From: Protonemura montana
Lineage: Eukaryota; Arthropoda; Insecta; Plecoptera; Nemouridae
Assembly: GCA_947568835.1 (NCBI GenBank)
Contig: OX387602.1
Location: forward strand, 12,513,021-12,577,020
Direction: 5' to 3'
DNA length: 64,000 nt
Below are more notes on the stretch, generated by a model, which had not been told where the DNA came from, searched no databases, and was given only the letters and a program-made list of their open reading frames with translations. Position 1 is the first letter of the stretch. The DNA is not shown here.

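Larger units (their letters stand above)
44175..62274 (+). other. ten RGDSP motifs in type E triads
   Basis: The loop CQVRGDSPSC, between cysteines 3 and 4 of the first EGF of triad E, has its Arg codon at 44175, 46089, 48003, 49917, 51831, 53745, 55659 (exon 40), 58158, 60072 (exon 43) and 62266 (exon 46). Gly is GGA in six and GGT in four, so the protein motif is kept over synonymous change. RGD is the classical integrin-binding motif; whether these sites are exposed or used is unknown. Confidence 0.9.

Noticed and set aside
1-64000. A second gene, tRNA, rRNA or transposon in the window
   Set aside because: I looked through all introns over 300 bp on both strands and saw no coding domain, cloverleaf-like segment, terminal repeat or transposase motif. 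Small or very decayed elements could be missed by eye.

Overview
The whole window is the inside of one giant gene on the + strand, the insect dumpy (dpy) orthologue. Dumpy is a giant apical extracellular-matrix protein built from EGF modules and short four-cysteine DPY modules. The defining pattern is visible about a hundred times: an EGF of the form PC-x-PSPCGPN-x-x-C, then a DPY segment of the form RPEC...C...ACxxxxCxDPCPGxCG, then a second EGF of the form NHxPxCxC...GYTGDPFxxC. This, GT-AG introns of mostly 80-900 bp and the absence of any prokaryotic feature point to an insect nuclear genome. I cannot name the species or order. Neither the start codon nor the C-terminal ZP domain is in the window. 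About 50.3 kb (roughly 16,780 codons) of the 64 kb is coding, in 48 exons. Every internal exon has a length divisible by three and starts and ends in phase 1.

Layout. (1) 1-13277: one exon, open at the left edge and more than 13 kb long, encoding a Thr/Ser-rich charged region; about 9.6 kb of it is a 63-bp (21-residue) tandem repeat of about 150 units; it ends in a cysteine-rich DPY-EGF tail. (2) 13447-15214: three small cysteine-rich exons. (3) 17020-20307: a second Thr-rich exon of 1,096 codons, not tandemly repeated, again with a DPY-EGF tail. (4) 20763-24460: non-periodic DPY and EGF modules, including a run of five EGFs without DPY. (5) 24548-42605: EGF-DPY-EGF triads of about 106 residues, mostly one per exon. 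(6) 42838-60960: a triad array on two giant exons (13,068 and 3,825 bp) with single-triad exons between them, built on an exact 1,914-bp higher-order unit of six triads (here called A-F). (7) 61050-63966: the same order continuing on smaller exons to the right edge.

The triads fall into three classes by the end of their first EGF: class 1 (NPYxGC; types F and C), class 2 (SPP/TPP-x-C; types A and D) and class 3 (PPNC; types B and E). The 1-2-3 order runs unbroken through all 97 triads from 24548 to 63966, whatever the exon boundaries. From 36838 onward it becomes a six-type cycle.

I found no separate new system. The most notable observation is that every type-E triad from exon 40 onward carries RGDSP in the Cys3-Cys4 loop of its first EGF: ten copies, periodic, kept despite synonymous changes. 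Also notable are the zero length drift of the 1,914-bp and 63/93-bp repeats and the all-phase-1 exon design.
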